From NCBI GenBank assembly GCA_003485185.1, contig DNAS01000103.1, forward strand, positions 76,147 through 82,652: DNA of 6,506 nucleotides, read 5' to 3'. Of the stretch, positions 4,664 through 6,506 are shown one piece after another. A program made the position numbers and the translations under genes. Below the pieces are notes generated by a model. That model ran no database searches. It was not told the DNA's origin and worked only from the letters and a program-made list of their open reading frames with translations. This DNA is from Phycisphaerales bacterium. Its GTDB lineage: Bacteria; Planctomycetota; Phycisphaerae; SM23-33. Each line of letters begins with the position of its first letter. The stretch's first letter is position 1.

Positions 4664-6388
4664 GCGTTTTGTGCCCAACCACTTCCGCAGCTGCGCCGGC
4701 GTGAGGGTGTTGAGCACGTCGCCCTTGCGCGCCCAGCCGCGGCGGGCGGTCGTCACGCCGTAGCCCATCAGGTCGAGCTGGTCGGTCGAGTGCGCGTCGG
4801 TGTTGATGACGAGCTTCGCCCCGGCTTCGACCGCCGCCCGCACGTGCACGTCGCGCAGGTCCAGGCGAACGGGGTGAGCGTTGATCTCCAGCGCCACGCC
4901 GTTGGCAGCCGCCGCGCGGGCCAACTCGGCGACGTCGATCTCCATGCCCGGCCGGCTGTTGATCATCCGCCCCGTCGGATGCCCGATGCAGTGCACGCAG
5001 GGATGCTCGGCGGCGCGGATGAGGCGTTTCGTCGCCTCCGGTCCGGACATCGCCAGCGCCGAGTGCGCCGAGGCCGTCACGAAGTCCAGCCCCGCCAGCA
5101 CGTCGTCGGAGAAGTCCAGCGAGCCGTCCTTGAAGATGTCCACCTCCACGCCCGTCAGCACGAGGATGTCCTTGTGGCGGCGCGCGGACTTGCGGATCGC
5201 CTCGACGTGCGCGGCCAGGCGCTTCTCGTCCAGCCCGTGCGCCTGCACCTGGCTCTTGGAATGGTCGCAGATGGCCAGGTACTTGTAGCCCTTGGCGCGG
5301 CAGGCGTCGATCATCTCGTCGATGGAGTTGTGCCCGTCGCTGGCGGTGGTGTGCATGTGCAAATCGCCGCGGAGGTCTCCGTCCTCGAGCAGTTCGGGCA
5401 GCGCTGCGTCGCGGGCGGCCTCCACCTCGCCGCGGTCCTCGCGCAGCTCAGGCGGCACGTACGCCAGGCCCAGCCGGGCGTACAGGTCCGCCTCCTCGCC
5501 GGCCTTGAAGCGTTTCTCGCCGTCGAACAGGCCGTACTCGTTGAGCTTCCAGCCCTTCTGGACCGCCAGCTCGCGCAGGCGGATGTTATGCTCCTTGGAG
5601 CCGGTGAAATACATCAGGGCGGCGGGATAACTGGCGGGCTCGACCACGCGAAGGTCCGCCTGGACCCCGCCGGTCAGCACGACGCTGCCCTTGGTCGCCC
5701 CTGCCGCCAGCACGCGCTCGACGCCTTCGGAGGCGGCGAACCGCTGGATGATCTTCGCCGCGCGGTTCGCGTCGGCCTGGCAGAGCAGGTCGATGTCGCC
5801 GATGGTCTCCTTTCCGCGGCGCAGGCTCCCGGCGAACGTCGCCCGCTGCGCCCCCGGCGCGCGGCGGACGTCGGCCAGCAGGCGTTCCGCCAGTTCGCGC
5901 GCGGTGTTCAGGCGGATGCGCCCGCCCGCCTCGGCCTGGAACGCCAGCGACTGGCGGATCTGGTCGAGCTTCTTTGGGCCCAGGCCCTCGACGGCCAGCA
6001 GGCGCTCGGGCGACTTGTCCAGCGCCGCGCGCAGCTCCGCGACGCTCGTGACGGACGCCTGCTTCCAGAGCTTCGCCACGGTCTTGGGGCCCAGGCCCGG
6101 CACGTCCAGCAGGCCCGGAAGGTCCGGCGGCACCTGCGCCTTGAGCTTGTCGTACTGTTCGATGCGCCCCTCGGCGAGATACTGGCGAATCTTGCCTGCC
6201 GTCGAGTCGCCGATGCCCTCGATCTCGGTGAGCCTGTCAGCTGCCGCGACGGCCTCGATGTCCTCCGCCAACTCCTCCAGCACCCGCGCCGCCTTGCGGT
6301 AGCTGTTGACGCGAAAGAGGCTCTCGCCCAGGATCTCCAGGAGGTCCGCCATCGCGGAAAAGAGGTCGGCGATCTGCTGGTTCTTCAT
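4658..6388 (-). CDS. polX: DNA polymerase/3'-5' exonuclease PolX (family X polymerase with PHP domain)
   Basis: The 576-residue protein has the full bacterial PolX layout and length. It is a cytosolic gap-filling polymerase in base-excision-type repair; the PHP part gives metal-dependent 3'-5' exonuclease and end-cleaning activity. Residues 1-48 form the 8-kDa-like domain. Helix-hairpin-helix motifs lie at 55-67 (EIEGIGDSTAGKI), 95-107 (DVPGLGPKTVAKL) and 133-144 (VEGLGPKKLDQI). The palm carries GSLRRGKETIGDIDLL (187-202) with catalytic Asp198 and Asp200, and Asp245 as the third. YFTGSKEHN (260-268) and KGWKLNEYGLF (278-288) are the dNTP and thumb motifs. PHP metal ligands are His344, His346, Asp351, His376, Glu415, His442, His470, Asp531 and His533, all present, so both activities look intact. 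The ATG at 6388 matches the usual family start. No ribosome binding site precedes it. It is convergent with the lipoprotein gene. Confidence 0.97.
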   Translation of the reverse strand: MKNQQIADLFSAMADLLEILGESLFRVNSYRKAARVLEELAEDIEAVAAADRLTEIEGIGDSTAGKIRQYLAEGRIEQYDKLKAQVPPDLPGLLDVPGLGPKTVAKLWKQASVTSVAELRAALDKSPERLLAVEGLGPKKLDQIRQSLAFQAEAGGRIRLNTARELAERLLADVRRAPGAQRATFAGSLRRGKETIGDIDLLCQADANRAAKIIQRFAASEGVERVLAAGATKGSVVLTGGVQADLRVVEPASYPAALMYFTGSKEHNIRLRELAVQKGWKLNEYGLFDGEKRFKAGEEADLYARLGLAYVPPELREDRGEVEAARDAALPELLEDGDLRGDLHMHTTASDGHNSIDEMIDACRAKGYKYLAICDHSKSQVQAHGLDEKRLAAHVEAIRKSARRHKDILVLTGVEVDIFKDGSLDFSDDVLAGLDFVTASAHSALAMSGPEATKRLIRAAEHPCVHCIGHPTGRMINSRPGMEIDVAELARAAAANGVALEINAHPVRLDLRDVHVRAAVEAGAKLVINTDAHSTDQLDLMGYGVTTARRGWARKGDVLNTLTPAQLRKWLGTKRK

Positions 6389-6394
6389 GGCCTA

Positions 6395-6423
6395 AGTATA
6401 CGCGCGAGGCATCGGGTTGGTAA
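6395..6423 (-). promoter_or_regulatory. Putative polX promoter, close enough to the ATG for a leaderless mRNA
   Basis: On the minus strand, TTACCA (6423-6418, four of six -35 matches) is followed by exactly 17 bases and then TATACT (6400-6395, five of six -10 matches). Only six bases separate the -10 element from the A of the start codon. Transcription would therefore begin at or next to that A. Confidence 0.55.
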
Positions 6424-6450
6424 TGGACTCGTCGGCGCCTTCCCGGGTGG

Positions 6451-6472
6451 CACTGCTTGCCTGCAAGCAGTG
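6451..6472. repeat. 22-base perfect palindrome upstream of polX
   Basis: CACTGCTTGC (6451-6460) and GCAAGCAGTG (6463-6472) are perfect complements around a CT centre. No T-run follows on either strand, so it is not an obvious terminator. It shares a GCTTG/CAAGC core with the palindrome at 6486-6506 and lies 51 bases or more upstream of the putative polX transcription start. Confidence 0.75.
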
Positions 6473-6485
6473 TTCTTTCCGCTAC

Positions 6486-6506
6486 ACGGCTTGACAAGCA
6501 AGCCGT
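6486..6506. repeat. Second palindrome with GCTTG/CAAGC core at the window edge
   Basis: ACGGCTTG (6486-6493) and CAAGCCGT (6499-6506) are perfect complements around a five-base loop, ACAAG. The right half ends at the last base of the window, so the stem may be longer. Thirteen bases separate it from the palindrome at 6451-6472. The pair resembles a doublet of a dispersed intergenic repeat, or a terminator for an unseen upstream gene. Confidence 0.65.

Noticed and set aside
4881..6302. Several plus-strand reading frames opposite polX
   Set aside because: They are Ser/Arg/Ala-rich shadows of a gene whose domains are all intact on the minus strand.

Overview
The window is about 6.5 kb of GC-rich bacterial chromosome. 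It fits a planctomycete-like lineage (Planctomycetota, perhaps Phycisphaerae, or a neighbouring PVC-type phylum). That placement is an inference from three things: the separate PurL/PurQ pair with a long PurQ of 260 residues, a lipoprotein of a kind I associate with planctomycete genomes, and the structured intergenic repeats. I could not check it by database search.

Left part (1-3303, + strand): purine biosynthesis. The C-terminal 544 residues of PurL enter from the left edge and stop at 1636. The PurQ glutaminase subunit follows at 2521-3303. PurQ supplies ammonia to PurL for the fourth step of de novo purine synthesis. Between them lies a guest of about 655 bp (1736-2390): a 146-residue HUH/Y1 transposase of the REP-associated (RAYT) type. 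It is framed by two inverted arms of about 100 bp, each folding into three hairpins, and the central hairpin of each is preceded by GTAG, the signature of REP sequences. Between the guest and purQ there is also a 39-codon ORF (2398-2517) with one predicted membrane segment, a good ribosome binding site and a stop three bases before the purQ ATG.

Middle (3304-4600, + strand): a 400-residue predicted lipoprotein of unknown function with beta-sandwich-like modules and an Asp-box motif. It ends at a strong hairpin terminator (4629-4663).

Right part (4658-6388, - strand): a full-length bacterial family X DNA polymerase with a C-terminal PHP domain (PolX), convergent with the lipoprotein gene. Its putative promoter lies so close to the ATG that the mRNA may be leaderless. 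Upstream of it, two perfect palindromes sharing a GCTTG/CAAGC core run to the window edge and look like a second repeat family.

The most interesting structure is the RAYT with its covarying REP-like arms set inside a purine gene pair, together with the small ORF whose ribosome binding site is apparently donated by the end of the element. I saw no CRISPR array, tRNA, rRNA, TnpB or defence gene.
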